Origin: a virus
Virus record (IMG/VR): IMGVR_UViG_3300014838_000032
Coordinates: 1 to 47,010 of that record
Reading direction: 5' to 3' (one strand)
Length of the DNA: 47,010 nt
Under the pieces are notes generated by a model. The model was not told the origin of the DNA. It searched no databases and saw nothing but the letters and a program-made list of their open reading frames with translations. Made by a program: the position numbers and the translations under genes. The stretch's first letter is position 1; each line of letters starts with the position of its first letter. This document shows positions 1 through 7,219 of this stretch, piece after piece.

Positions 1-894
1 ATCCTCCTGCACCACACCGTCAGCGTCGTGTTTGGTGCCATCGGTCTCGGTGAATTCGCCTTCGGTAACTTCTTCCTTGGCAGGATCTTTCGTGGTCTCA
101 GTGGCCTTTGCGGCATCTACTCGCTTCGGCGGACCATCGTCGCGCTTGGATGCGGTCGTAACTACTTCAATGCCCGCAGGGATCTTACGTCCCTCCATTT
201 CCTCAGCGGCGTATTCGTTGCCGATCTCCTCGGGGAAGGCGCGGCGCAGCGCGGCGGCCTCGGCGCACTTCTCGATCTGGCCAACGGTACGTTCCTGCCA
301 CATATTGTTTGGAAGGTCAGTCTTGCCGATCGTAGCGTAGCTCTCGATCCAAAGAACCTTGGGGCCGACGAACGCGCAGCGAATATTGCCGACGATGCGG
401 TGGACCGTCATCCGGCACCATTCTGGAAATTCTACCTCGATCTCGACTTCCCGTAGTTGTCTATTAACGTAAGTCTCGCCGATGAATTTTCGGGTGAGTG
501 TCGGGCCAAATATAGCCTCTTCGATGCCGGCATAATTTTTTGTTCGTGACGCTGTGGTGCGTAGCTCAGATATCGACGGCCAAATCGTCTCGACATACGC
601 GCCCTTCTTGCTGTCCCACATAGGAACGATATGGACCGGGCGCTTGAACGGATCGAGTTTGCGCTGCTTGCAATAGGCCAGCGCCATCACGACGGCTTCT
701 TCGGTCTTGGCCGATGGATAGATCGCTTCGACCAAAACTTTCCATTGGCCCTTGTCGACGCCATAGCGCTCCTCAAGAGCTGGCGCATAGGCTAGACGCG
801 GCGGATGAAATACAGCGACAGCGCCTTGGTTCGTCGGCTGATCGGCGATCTTCTCTTGCTCCGCGGGCTTCTCTTTCACGGTTGTCTTGGCCAT
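1..894 (-). CDS. bet: RecT/Bet-family single-strand annealing recombinase (3' end outside window)
   Basis: Translating the minus strand from the ATG at 894 gives 298 codons open to the window edge, so the C-terminus is missing. Residues about 40-240 match the phage Bet/RecT annealing family as I know it: a helical start with YCKQRKLDPF, then PVHIVPMW, then WPSISELRTTA, and near the end EKCAEAAALRRAFPEE. Such proteins coat single-stranded DNA and anneal homologous strands during phage recombination, normally with an exonuclease that is not in this window. The tail after about residue 250 is charged and low in complexity. It follows an HNH gene and a coiled-coil gene on the same strand, so it is probably the last visible gene of that operon. 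Family recognition is from memory of motifs, but several blocks agree. Confidence 0.85.
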   Translation of the reverse strand, partial: MAKTTVKEKPAEQEKIADQPTNQGAVAVFHPPRLAYAPALEERYGVDKGQWKVLVEAIYPSAKTEEAVVMALAYCKQRKLDPFKRPVHIVPMWDSKKGAYVETIWPSISELRTTASRTKNYAGIEEAIFGPTLTRKFIGETYVNRQLREVEIEVEFPEWCRMTVHRIVGNIRCAFVGPKVLWIESYATIGKTDLPNNMWQERTVGQIEKCAEAAALRRAFPEEIGNEYAAEEMEGRKIPAGIEVVTTASKRDDGPPKRVDAAKATETTKDPAKEEVTEGEFTETDGTKHDADGVVQED

Positions 895-898
895 TAGA

Positions 899-1426
899 TC
901 ATTTTCCTTTACGGGATAGATACTTGGCGGTATAGGCGCTTGCGCGTTGGTTAAACGCCTCGTCGCCTAATCGCTCTCTGCATTTATTTTCTGCTCTAAT
1001 ACCAGTTAGGCGAGCGCACTCTCGGCACCTTCTACTGCCGTCCTTATTGTAGAGATAACCAAAAATCTCTCGGCTATGGCCGTATCGGCAGGCCACTACC
1101 GAATGAACTTTAGGATGACGTTCTCGTCGGTGCGCATCGGCGTTATTGCTGGCGTGTGTTCCGATGTAAAGGTGATCGTCGTTGACGCACGGCGGCATAT
1201 CGCACGTGTGACAGATCAATTTACCTTCAGGGATAGGACCATGATTAAGCGTCCAGCTAACGCGATGCGCCAACAACAGCTTGCCGTCGAGCGAGAAAAG
1301 ACCATAGCCGTCATCATTAATCGCTCCCAGCCAAAGGCTGCATCCGGTATTAGGTTCTGGAATGAACCGTTTTTCGAACTTAACCAGCGTTTTGGGGCTA
1401 GTTATTATGATAGGCAATGTTCGCAT
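899..1426 (-). CDS. HNH endonuclease, homing type with C-terminal zinc finger
   Basis: 175 aa from the ATG at 1426; an in-frame ATG at 1462 would overlap the upstream gene, and neither has a clear Shine-Dalgarno. The order is typical of phage HNH_3 nucleases: an N-terminal block ending in CSLWLGAINDDGYG, then AHRVSW, then LICHTCDMPPCVNDDHL (the HNH core with its Cys ligands) and GTHASNNADAH. A second Cys cluster (CRYGH...CREC) near the C-terminus resembles the DNA-binding finger of relatives. Such enzymes nick or cut DNA and often spread as free-standing homing genes. It lies between bet and a coiled-coil gene on the same strand, with 4-nt and 2-nt gaps, so it may be a mobile intruder in the recombination operon. 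Confidence 0.85.
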   Translation of the reverse strand: MRTLPIIITSPKTLVKFEKRFIPEPNTGCSLWLGAINDDGYGLFSLDGKLLLAHRVSWTLNHGPIPEGKLICHTCDMPPCVNDDHLYIGTHASNNADAHRRERHPKVHSVVACRYGHSREIFGYLYNKDGSRRCRECARLTGIRAENKCRERLGDEAFNQRASAYTAKYLSRKGK

Positions 1427-1428
1427 AA

Positions 1429-2508
1429 TTACACCGCGCGTCCATCTTCCAAGATCACACATCCCGGTATCGGCATCTTTGCCTTGGCCAGTTTGTTGGC
1501 CAGCTCTTGCACCAATGCCTTGATCTCGGGATGCTCTGCGAAGTGCGCCAGCGTCTTGGCGTAGTCGTCGATTTGCGCGGTGCGCACGGCGCGCGCGCTG
1601 ATGGTTTTGCCGGTGCCGGCCTTGGTAGGAACGAACGTCTGCGGTGCGTCCCGATAGAAATCTTCAGGGATCTGCGCTTCGACCTTTTCAGGCGGTGGCG
1701 GGATCGGCCTGTTCTTCGCGATCGCGGCTTCGGCAGCGGCAGCGTGCGCCTTGTCAATCTCGGCTTGCTTTGCGGCGGCCTCGTCGCGCGCCTTCTGCAA
1801 GACGCGCTCGCGCTCCGCGTTTGCCTCAGCTATTTCCTTTTTCTTCCGCGCGTCCTCGGCATTGAGCCACGGCTGCACAACCATCGCTTTAAGCTTGAGG
1901 TAAATATCAGCGGCGTCGCGGATCGGATTCCACTTCGCGTCGACGGCATTGCCGGCGTCCTGATGCGGCTTCTTCTCGGCCTTGCGAAGCTTCTCGGCGT
2001 GCGCGTGCAGCTCGCCCAGCTTCACGGCAACGTCGCCGGCCGCGTCGGCTTCAGCCTTGGTCTTGGCAGCGCCTTTCTTCATCAGGCGATTGGCTTCTGC
2101 CACTAGGGAGTCGATGCGACTCCGCACGCCTTCCGGAGAATCATCGTCGGGGGCCTCGTTCGACTTCGCCTCTTGCTCGGCCAGAACATCGTTGTGCTCT
2201 GGCCATTTTCCGGTCGCGAGGTACGCATCATATGTTTCCTCGCTGATGGGGTATTTCGATGCATAGGGCCACATCGTATGCAATGTGGTCTCGTTCACCG
2301 ATTTACCATTGACGTGGCAGCGCTGCTCACCGGTCGCGGTGTCTTTCCAGTAAGCCACTGCCTCAAATTCGTATCGCTTGGGCGATTCATCCTTGCGGCT
2401 GATCAGTCGGCGATTGCGGTACCAGCCAGTCATCGGATCGCCGTCGTGGATCGGACCGCGAATCCCCTTCATCGCGTCATCGTGCCATTTGTACGGATCA
2501 GTCGTCAT
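1429..2508 (-). CDS. Coiled-coil protein of the recombination operon, function unknown
   Basis: 359 aa from the ATG at 2508, chosen because GAGGTG lies just upstream; the ATG at 2520 is less well placed. The N-terminal 100 residues are rich in Trp and Tyr (PYKWHDD, TGWYRNRR, YWKDTATGEQ). Residues about 125-260 form a long Ala/Glu/Lys coiled coil, followed by a Pro-rich joint (RPIPPPPEKV) and a C-terminal helical part. I do not recognise a defined enzyme. Proteins of this build often lie beside RecT in alphaproteobacterial phages, so a role in recombination or single-strand DNA handling is an inference from position only. It overlaps the stop of the HIRAN gene by 11 nt, which suggests translational coupling. 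Confidence 0.75.
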   Translation of the reverse strand: MTTDPYKWHDDAMKGIRGPIHDGDPMTGWYRNRRLISRKDESPKRYEFEAVAYWKDTATGEQRCHVNGKSVNETTLHTMWPYASKYPISEETYDAYLATGKWPEHNDVLAEQEAKSNEAPDDDSPEGVRSRIDSLVAEANRLMKKGAAKTKAEADAAGDVAVKLGELHAHAEKLRKAEKKPHQDAGNAVDAKWNPIRDAADIYLKLKAMVVQPWLNAEDARKKKEIAEANAERERVLQKARDEAAAKQAEIDKAHAAAAEAAIAKNRPIPPPPEKVEAQIPEDFYRDAPQTFVPTKAGTGKTISARAVRTAQIDDYAKTLAHFAEHPEIKALVQELANKLAKAKMPIPGCVILEDGRAV

Positions 2509-2827
2509 CGGGCACCTCAACCTGTATCGCTGGGATTTTGGATTTGCCGGTGCCCATGTAGCCGAACTTGCCGTGCCATGTGACGTCGGGATCGGCGTCC
2601 ATCAGCCTAGAAAGCTTGGCATTATGCGGGCGGCCGATGTACCCGATATCCATCGACGTGCTGTTGGGACCTTGGTCGGCGAGGACCTTGATGGCCATCT
2701 TGTCCAACTCGTTGTTGCGCTCCCGGTAAAGGGTGGCGGCATGGCCGGGCTTCATCTCGGCGACGAAATCGACGGCGATCTGGCCTCTAAAATTCGTGCC
2801 TGTCAGTTTGTAAGCGATCATGGGCAT
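2498..2827 (-). CDS. HIRAN-domain protein
   Basis: 109 aa from the ATG at 2827, preceded by AACAGGAG with good spacing. The sequence follows the HIRAN pattern: a first strand with LTGTNFRGQ, a conserved turn (MKPGHAATLYRERNNELDKMAI) and IGYIGRPHNAKLSRLMD. HIRAN domains in helicases such as HLTF and Rad5 bind 3' DNA ends. Free-standing copies occur in phages, usually near recombination or repair genes. It is the first gene of the minus-strand recombination operon, 174 nt from the divergent plus-strand operon. The domain call is mine from pattern memory; a structure prediction would settle it. Confidence 0.65.
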   Translation of the reverse strand: MPMIAYKLTGTNFRGQIAVDFVAEMKPGHAATLYRERNNELDKMAIKVLADQGPNSTSMDIGYIGRPHNAKLSRLMDADPDVTWHGKFGYMGTGKSKIPAIQVEVPDDD

Positions 2828-2899
2828 CTCTGCGGACTCCTGTTGCGTGAGAACGGTTGTCTGGCAGCTTGGGGGAATCACGGACCTTTTGACCGGAAC

Positions 2900-2929
2900 A
2901 AGCTAGGTAAAAACCAGAGCGGCCGTCAA
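2900..2929 (-). promoter_or_regulatory. Candidate promoter of the minus-strand recombination operon
   Basis: On the minus strand, TTGACG (2929-2924) and TAGCTT (2905-2900) are separated by 18 bases and point at the HIRAN gene. The spacer ends in TTTTTACC, so a protein bound to the adjoining element would overlap this promoter. The -10 box is weak. Confidence 0.4.
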
Positions 2930-2942
2930 GGGGTTTTTACCT
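2905..2942. promoter_or_regulatory. 11-bp perfect inverted repeat (AGGTAAAAACC ... GGTTTTTACCT) in a divergent promoter region
   Basis: AGGTAAAAACC at 2905-2915 and its exact reverse complement at 2932-2942 are separated by 16 bases, in the middle of the gap between two divergent operons. The core GGTTTTTACC recurs at 7261, 9344 and (one base short) 17146, always in gaps where transcription should begin. This looks like an operator for a regulator controlling several phage operons; the regulator is not identified. Confidence 0.55.
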
Positions 2943-3000
2943 GTTATTTATCCACCGGGGGATTCCCTTCCGGACTCCAAGGGGGTAGAACGATATCCCT

Positions 3001-3411
3001 ATGACACAGCCCGCAGTAATCCAGCCCATTTCGGCCCCTCTTGTGGCAAACCTCGTGACGCTCGCCAAGGCATATGCCGAGGCGGCTGGGTTGAAGATCA
3101 CGACCGTGGGGTCTAACTCGACCGGGACGATGACGTTTTTCCCGGATCTCGAAAGCGGCAAGACATCTTGCACGCTGCGCAAATACGACCTTCTGACCGC
3201 GTGGTTTACTGAGAAGTGGCCAGATGGAAAGCCGATGCCGATCGTCAAAGACGTCGCCCACTATCAGCAACCTGAAGGAAAGACCAATCATGACCAAACC
3301 GAAGTCCGCCGCCGAGAAGGCCGCAGCAAAGAGCGCAAGAAAGTCGTCGCCAAAAAAGTCGTCGCCAAAAGTAAAAGCAGCGTCAGAGCCAAAACGCGCC
3401 GCCGCGCCTAA
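3001..3411 (+). CDS. Small phage protein, basic C-terminus overlapping the next gene
   Basis: 136 aa, ATG start, first gene of the plus-strand early operon. The N-terminal 95 residues look like a compact domain (LVTLAKAYAEAAGLKITTVG, then TLRKYDLLTAWFTEKWPDG). The last 40 are Lys/Arg-rich (KKVVAKKVVAKSKS). That tail is encoded in a different frame from the Lys/Ala-rich start of the next gene, giving a 122-nt overlap. The globular part is likely real; the tail may be genuine or may mark a frameshift. I do not recognise a family. Confidence 0.6.
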   Translation: MTQPAVIQPISAPLVANLVTLAKAYAEAAGLKITTVGSNSTGTMTFFPDLESGKTSCTLRKYDLLTAWFTEKWPDGKPMPIVKDVAHYQQPEGKTNHDQTEVRRREGRSKERKKVVAKKVVAKSKSSVRAKTRRRA

Positions 3412-3874
3412 GCTTTCGTTCGACAGGGATCGGGCGCCGCAGGACGCGCAGGTTATCGCGCTCGTTCGTCGTCTCAAGGTCTCTCAGAAGGAAGCGTCAG
3501 AAGCCGCCGGCAAGATGGGCGAGATGATCGCCAAGGCGTGCGAGACGCAGCACTTCGATCGCAAGGCTTTGTCGATCGTCCGCGGACTCGACTCCATGTC
3601 ACCGAGAAAGCTATCCACGACGCTGCCGCATCTTCTAATGTATATCGATGCGCTCGAACTCGGCAAACGCGCAGCAGAGCAGGGCCAGCTCATTCCCGAT
3701 CCGGTCGTTGCCAAGGCCCAAGCAAAGGCCAACAGCAAAAAGAAGAAGCCCGGCGAGGATGATGACGGCGAAGCCGACGCTGGCAGCGGCAGTATGGACG
3801 AGGACAATCCGGCGGCCGGCTCGCTGCAGACGATGGAGTCCGATCAGGATGAAGATCGTCAGCCGCTCCACTGA
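3290..3874 (+). CDS. GapR-like (DUF2312-type) nucleoid-associated protein, putative
   Basis: 194 aa from the ATG at 3290, preceded by AAGGAAAG. Residues 1-45 are Lys/Ala/Ser-rich, as in a DNA-binding tail. The middle resembles GapR/DUF2312: a coiled-coil helix (SQKEASEAAGKMGEMIAKA), then HFDRKALSIVRGLDSM and a helix ending LLMYIDALEL. The C-terminus is strongly acidic. GapR binds over-twisted, AT-rich DNA and helps replication in Caulobacter; a phage copy could organise replicating DNA. The resemblance is in pattern and order only, so another helical DNA-binding family is possible. It ends in a TGATG overlap with the resolvase gene. Confidence 0.5.
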   Translation: MTKPKSAAEKAAAKSARKSSPKKSSPKVKAASEPKRAAAPKLSFDRDRAPQDAQVIALVRRLKVSQKEASEAAGKMGEMIAKACETQHFDRKALSIVRGLDSMSPRKLSTTLPHLLMYIDALELGKRAAEQGQLIPDPVVAKAQAKANSKKKKPGEDDDGEADAGSGSMDEDNPAAGSLQTMESDQDEDRQPLH

Positions 3875-4368
3875 TGCGTGTCGTCGGCGTCGATCCCGGA
3901 AAGAATGGCGCGGCCTGTCTCTTGTTTGAGGCAGGCCGTTCCAATTGGCCAGAGTGTTTGTGTGTTGATATTCCCAACACGGAGGAAGGCGAGATCGACG
4001 GGCGCGCGTACCGCGACCTGATCCGCAAATGGGAACCGGATTTCCTGTATTTCGAAAACGTCCACGCATTCATTGGGCAAGGCGTTGTCGCCGCCGGCGT
4101 GTTCATGCGCAATGTCGGCATCCTCGAAGGTATCTCGGTTTGCGAGGTTGACAACTGCGTTCGCGTTACGCCGAAAAAATGGAAAACCCGCTTCAATCTG
4201 CTTCACACGATGAAGGCTGACTCGCGAGCGCTGGCGATGACGCTGTTTCCGAAGTCGGCTGATCAGTTCAAGCGAGTGAAAGATCACAACCGCGCTGATG
4301 CCGCGCTGATCGCGGCCTATGGCGCCGATCGCACCGATATGATTGAGCTGCCGAAGTATTGGGACTAA
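3874..4368 (+). CDS. RuvC-like Holliday junction resolvase
   Basis: 164 aa, start overlapping the previous stop as TGATG. It has the RNase H-fold pattern of phage RuvC-type resolvases: GVDPGKNGA at the N-terminus (D7), YFENVHAF in the middle (E61) and DHNRADAALIAAYG near the end (D137, D142). These acidic residues bind the catalytic metals. Such enzymes cut branched DNA produced by recombination or replication before packaging. Its place between a nucleoid-like protein and an adenine methyltransferase fits the early replication and recombination module. Confidence 0.85.
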   Translation: MRVVGVDPGKNGAACLLFEAGRSNWPECLCVDIPNTEEGEIDGRAYRDLIRKWEPDFLYFENVHAFIGQGVVAAGVFMRNVGILEGISVCEVDNCVRVTPKKWKTRFNLLHTMKADSRALAMTLFPKSADQFKRVKDHNRADAALIAAYGADRTDMIELPKYWD

Positions 4369-4399
4369 CTACCAGAGACGGTTCATTAAGGAAGTAAAC

Positions 4400-4960
4400 A
4401 TGGGTAAGCGATCGCCTAATTTCGAGCGCGTAGCTAATGACGCCTATGACACGCCAGCGCGCGCGGTGTGGCCGCTGCTCGCGCATCTGGATAAGGACGA
4501 CTACTTCGCGGAGCCGTGCGCGGGGCAAGGCAACCTGATCCGTCACCTGCATAACGATCACATCTTCTGTGCCTATGCGAGCGACATCGCCCCACGACGC
4601 GCATCAACAAGACTTGAGCGCATCTGCCGCATTGAGAAGCGGGACGCGCTCAAGATCACCAAGGCCACGATTAACCATTGCGACGTCATCATCACGAATC
4701 CGCCATGGACGCGCTTGATCCTGCACGCGATCATCGAACACTTTATTTCGATCAAGCCAGCTTGGTATCTATTCGACGCGGACTGGATGCACAACGGCGA
4801 AAGCGCGTGGCTATTGCGGCGGTGTTCGAAGATTGTTGCGATAGGCCGCGTGAAGTGGATACCGGGGTCGCTGGCGGCGGGCAAAGATAATTCGTGCTGG
4901 TATTATTTCCCCGGGGGGAACTGGATCGGGCAGCCGACATTCTATGGGAGAAAAGGGTAG
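4400..4960 (+). CDS. N6-adenine DNA methyltransferase
   Basis: 186 aa from the ATG at 4400, with AAGGAAG upstream. Motif I appears as FAEPCAGQG (residues 36-44) and catalytic motif IV as NPPW (100-103, within VIITNPPWT). This is the amino-methyltransferase pattern, and NPPW favours adenine. There is no obvious target-recognition domain, as in short phage Dam-like or nonspecific enzymes. It may protect phage DNA from restriction or mark it for regulation. The stop is TAG, followed by 58 in-frame codons that read like protein up to a TAA at 5135-5137 (see findings). Confidence 0.85.
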   Translation: MGKRSPNFERVANDAYDTPARAVWPLLAHLDKDDYFAEPCAGQGNLIRHLHNDHIFCAYASDIAPRRASTRLERICRIEKRDALKITKATINHCDVIITNPPWTRLILHAIIEHFISIKPAWYLFDADWMHNGESAWLLRRCSKIVAIGRVKWIPGSLAAGKDNSCWYYFPGGNWIGQPTFYGRKG

Positions 4961-5180
4961 CCACAAGTTACGCCGTGGCCGATTGCGATCCAGAATGTTG
5001 GTTGGTTGCCCTTGGTGCAGTGGCCGAAGCCTTGCGATGTATGTGTCGGAACCGCTCCGCGAAACCAGATGCCTTGGATGAACGGCTGTAAATACCAGCT
5101 CTGTCAAGTCAGCCGGTGGATAACGGTGGAAAAATAATCCGGACTCGACACGGCCAGCGAATCAATCCTACAAAAGCAAA
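4961..5180 (+). other. Gap after the methyltransferase with an in-frame continuation
   Basis: Directly after the TAG at 4958-4960 the same frame stays open to TAA 5135-5137. It encodes Trp/Cys-containing sequence (WPIAIQNVGWLP, CDVCVGTAP, WMNGCKYQLC). There is no ATG near its beginning. It could be a stop-codon readthrough extension, the remains of a longer enzyme, or chance. Nothing else convincing was seen here. Confidence 0.3.
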
Positions 5181-5209
5181 CGGCCCGCCGGGGATAAACC
5201 GGCAGGCCG
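5181..5209 (-). terminator. Hairpin terminator for the small minus-strand gene
   Basis: Stem arms 5181-5191 and 5199-5209 (11 bp, one mismatch) enclose a 7-nt loop. On the minus strand the hairpin begins a few bases after the stop at 5214 and is followed by TTTGCTTTTG. That is the layout of a Rho-independent terminator reading leftward. Confidence 0.6.
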
Positions 5210-5213
5210 CAAA

Positions 5214-5393
5214 CTAAAATCCGATAGAAGCTTGGCGGCTGATCGGACCGAGACGATATGTAGTGCCTTTGTGCCCGTTCGTCAACGTTCGCCACCATCC
5301 CCTTGTGTCAATCGGTCGCGTGCCGCCCAAGCGCCCACGATCCGGTCGCGCGCGTCTACCAAGGCTTAGGATGGAATTGCGGCCATAGGTCAT
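5214..5393 (-). CDS. Small hypothetical protein
   Basis: 59 aa from the ATG at 5393; an in-frame GTG at 5429 would add 12 residues. It is basic, with GRRARPDRGRLGG and an aromatic, Thr-rich second half (RGWWRTLTNGHKGTTYRLG). No family is recognised and no Shine-Dalgarno is evident. The main support is the terminator-like hairpin immediately after its stop on the same strand. It would be an isolated gene opposing its neighbours, such as a small early or immunity-type gene, but that is speculation. Confidence 0.35.
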   Translation of the reverse strand: MTYGRNSILSLGRRARPDRGRLGGTRPIDTRGWWRTLTNGHKGTTYRLGPISRQASIGF

Positions 5394-5429
5394 ATGGGGG
5401 AGGGCTAAGAACGAGCCCCCGGTCGCCAC

Positions 5430-5683
5430 GTCGAGCGTGAAATATGTTCACCGTTGTTCTCTCTGCCGACGAGGGGGAATCGGGTCCGCAAGTAGCCTTT
5501 CAAGGCTCCCGGTCTAGCCAAAGGCGGACAGCTCTTTTGTCGGCCTTTGGTGGACTCTGTCTCGGTTCGGCCTATCGGCCAAACGATATAGATTTTCAAT
5601 TATTTGTTGAATCTAAGATTGTTAAGAAACAGAATCAGAGAAGAAAGCAAGATTCCCTGTTGATAAGCGGAGGAGAAAACGAA
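5430..5683. other. Gene-free leader before the replication genes, with hairpins and an AT-rich tract
   Basis: No convincing gene. It holds a small hairpin (AGCCTT-TC-AAGGCT, about 5494-5507), the strong hairpin at 5518-5550, GGCC-TAT-CGGCC, and an AT-rich stretch at about 5583-5640 (GATATAGATTTTCAATTATTTG). It ends in the ribosome-binding site GGAGGAG. The position just before the replication proteins makes it a candidate promoter/leader or replication origin; this is inference. Confidence 0.35.
5518..5550. other. Strong hairpin (8 bp + 4 bp around a G-G mismatch)
   Basis: CCAAAGGC (5518-5525) pairs with GCCTTTGG (5543-5550). After one mismatch, GACA pairs with TGTC, closing a 7-nt loop. No T-run follows on the plus strand, so it is more likely an RNA leader structure or attenuator part than a simple terminator. 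Confidence 0.45.
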
Positions 5684-6187
5684 ATGGCCACAGAAGTACA
5701 GATTTTGAAAATGGCGAGTATGATGCTGCTCTGCGGCGTCCCTCAACCGATCATAGATCAGGCCACGGCAGGCGCCGTGCGATCGAGGCCCAAAAAGACC
5801 AAAGGAACCAAATTAGTGCTTGCAGGTTCGTTCGAGGAATTTTGGCTGGTTTTTCCAAGGCGTGACGGGGCCTCGCCTAAACACGTTGCGGAGCTGAAAT
5901 TCATCGCAGCGATCAAGAGTGGGGAAAAACCAGAGATCATTATTGCGGCTGCCGTTAGACTCGGCTCAGAGTGGAAACATCGGCTTGAACGAAAGCTGGG
6001 AGACTCCAAATTCATTCCGATGGCGGCGACATGGCTGCATCAGAAGCGGTGGCTTGACGGTCCATCGGGGCGGCCACCGGACGGCGGCGAGACAATGTTC
6101 GACCTAGCCGATCATTTTGAACAGCGCGTGCGGGACCAAGGCAATGAGCAACGATCTGACGACGACGGCGGCCACTACCGGCGTTAG
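5684..6187 (+). CDS. Phage replication protein, replisome organiser/helicase-loader type C-terminal domain
   Basis: 167 aa from the ATG at 5684, which follows GGAGGAGAAAACGAA; the frame is open further upstream but without a good start. From about residue 60 it follows the pattern of the C-terminal domain of many phage replication proteins: FEEFWLVFPRR, a linker of Ala/Lys helices, then FIPMAATWLHQKRWLD. In relatives this domain accompanies DNA-binding replisome organisers and helps load a helicase. The N-terminal part is short, with no obvious winged helix, so the protein may act with the next gene product. It overlaps the next gene by 44 nt. Confidence 0.6.
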   Translation: MATEVQILKMASMMLLCGVPQPIIDQATAGAVRSRPKKTKGTKLVLAGSFEEFWLVFPRRDGASPKHVAELKFIAAIKSGEKPEIIIAAAVRLGSEWKHRLERKLGDSKFIPMAATWLHQKRWLDGPSGRPPDGGETMFDLADHFEQRVRDQGNEQRSDDDGGHYRR

Positions 6188-6959
6188 CGAGGAGCTGACG
6201 AAATCTCGCGCTGCGCTGCAATTGCTCCACACGTATGAAAACGACGTGCTTGAACAAGGGCGCATCCTTACACTGTCGCGCGAGATCCCGAAGACTGACA
6301 AGCAAGCCTTGTACGATCGGGCTACGGCTATCGGCAGGTCATTATCGCCATCTGTCCACGCGGGCATGGCTGCGCGAGAACGCACAGCAGCGGCAGTGAC
6401 GGCGATGCTTAGAGATGGTTGGCCGTTACATAAAATGGAGAGCCCGCACAAAGTAACAGCGGCCTACGTGAATGCGCTCGGCGATCATCCGGTTTGGGCG
6501 ATCGAGAGTGTCTGCAAGGCGCTGGCGCGCGGATTAGTCGAGGGCGTCAATCCGACGTTTCCACCGTCAGCGGCAGTCGTCGCGCAGCAATGCGAAAACA
6601 AAACTGTGGATATGCGCGAGGAAAAGTCGCGGTTCGTGCGCCTTCTATCGATCAAGGATATTCGCGCGCCGCAACTCTCAGAGGAGGAACTGGCTGGAAT
6701 TCGCGCGCGGCATGAAGAATGGAAGGTAAAAAACCAGAAGCCAGATCCTATCACGGAGGAGGAGCAACGGCGGCGGGAGGAGGCATCCAGTCAAGCAATT
6801 GCCGCAAGTCAGGCAAATATCATCGGGGCCTACAAGGCGATGGGGCGCCGGCCGCATTATGCGTCTGACGGCACATTGATCAGCCCGTCGCTGCTGAAAA
6901 GCATCGGGGTCAATCCAAAAACTGTTTTGCCGCCGATGGCGGATATGGACAAGCCATGA
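6144..6959 (+). CDS. Phage replication-associated protein
   Basis: 271 aa from the ATG at 6144. Helical throughout. A conserved-looking block at residues 80-155 (MLRDGWPLHKM, YVNALGDHPVWAIESVCKALARG, NPTFPPSAAVVAQQCE) resembles proteins that follow replication initiators in alphaproteobacterial phages. The C-terminal 90 residues are charged and coiled-coil-like. No Walker motif was seen, so it is not a DnaC-type ATPase. The 44-nt overlap with the preceding gene suggests the two products are made together. The exact role is not established. Confidence 0.55.
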   Translation: MSNDLTTTAATTGVSEELTKSRAALQLLHTYENDVLEQGRILTLSREIPKTDKQALYDRATAIGRSLSPSVHAGMAARERTAAAVTAMLRDGWPLHKMESPHKVTAAYVNALGDHPVWAIESVCKALARGLVEGVNPTFPPSAAVVAQQCENKTVDMREEKSRFVRLLSIKDIRAPQLSEEELAGIRARHEEWKVKNQKPDPITEEEQRRREEASSQAIAASQANIIGAYKAMGRRPHYASDGTLISPSLLKSIGVNPKTVLPPMADMDKP

Positions 6960-7183
6960 AGTGCAAGCATCCGGAAACCCAGATCACGGCGGTGCCGACA
7001 TATTTCGCGGACGATGACGTCACGGTGTTGTTGATCGCAGTCAGGTGTCTGGCGTGCAGGGTACGCTTTCGCTTCCTTGGCATCGATAGCAAACTGTCTG
7101 CCAGCACGCCCGGCGTCCAGAGGGGCGGTATGGTTGCCGCATTGCCCATGATCGAGATTGCCGGCCGTGAGCTGGTTAACTGA
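6956..7183 (+). CDS. Small zinc-binding-like conserved phage protein
   Basis: 75 aa, start overlapping the previous stop as ATGA. The N-terminus has MKCKHPE and the middle has VRCLACRVRFRFLG, giving a possible Cys3-His metal site. The rest is beta-rich. I recall similar short proteins downstream of replication genes in phages of Proteobacteria, but no function is assigned. It ends the replication gene cluster; a strong hairpin follows 37 nt later. Confidence 0.65.
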   Translation: MKCKHPETQITAVPTYFADDDVTVLLIAVRCLACRVRFRFLGIDSKLSASTPGVQRGGMVAALPMIEIAGRELVN

Positions 7184-7219
7184 TCCGCCGAGCCGGTGTC
7201 GTTCCGGTTGCGACGGGTA

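Noticed and set aside
28-456. Plus-strand frames across the window start
   Set aside because: They lie opposite the Bet/RecT gene, whose motifs are clear on the minus strand.
1507-2106. Plus-strand 199-codon frame
   Set aside because: Antisense of the Ala/Glu/Lys coiled-coil gene; composition is Leu/Arg/Gly-rich as expected for a mirror.
5405-5599. Minus-strand frame of 64 codons starting with TTG
   Set aside because: No ribosome-binding site, and it runs through the strong hairpin at 5518-5550; kept as part of the gene-free leader.
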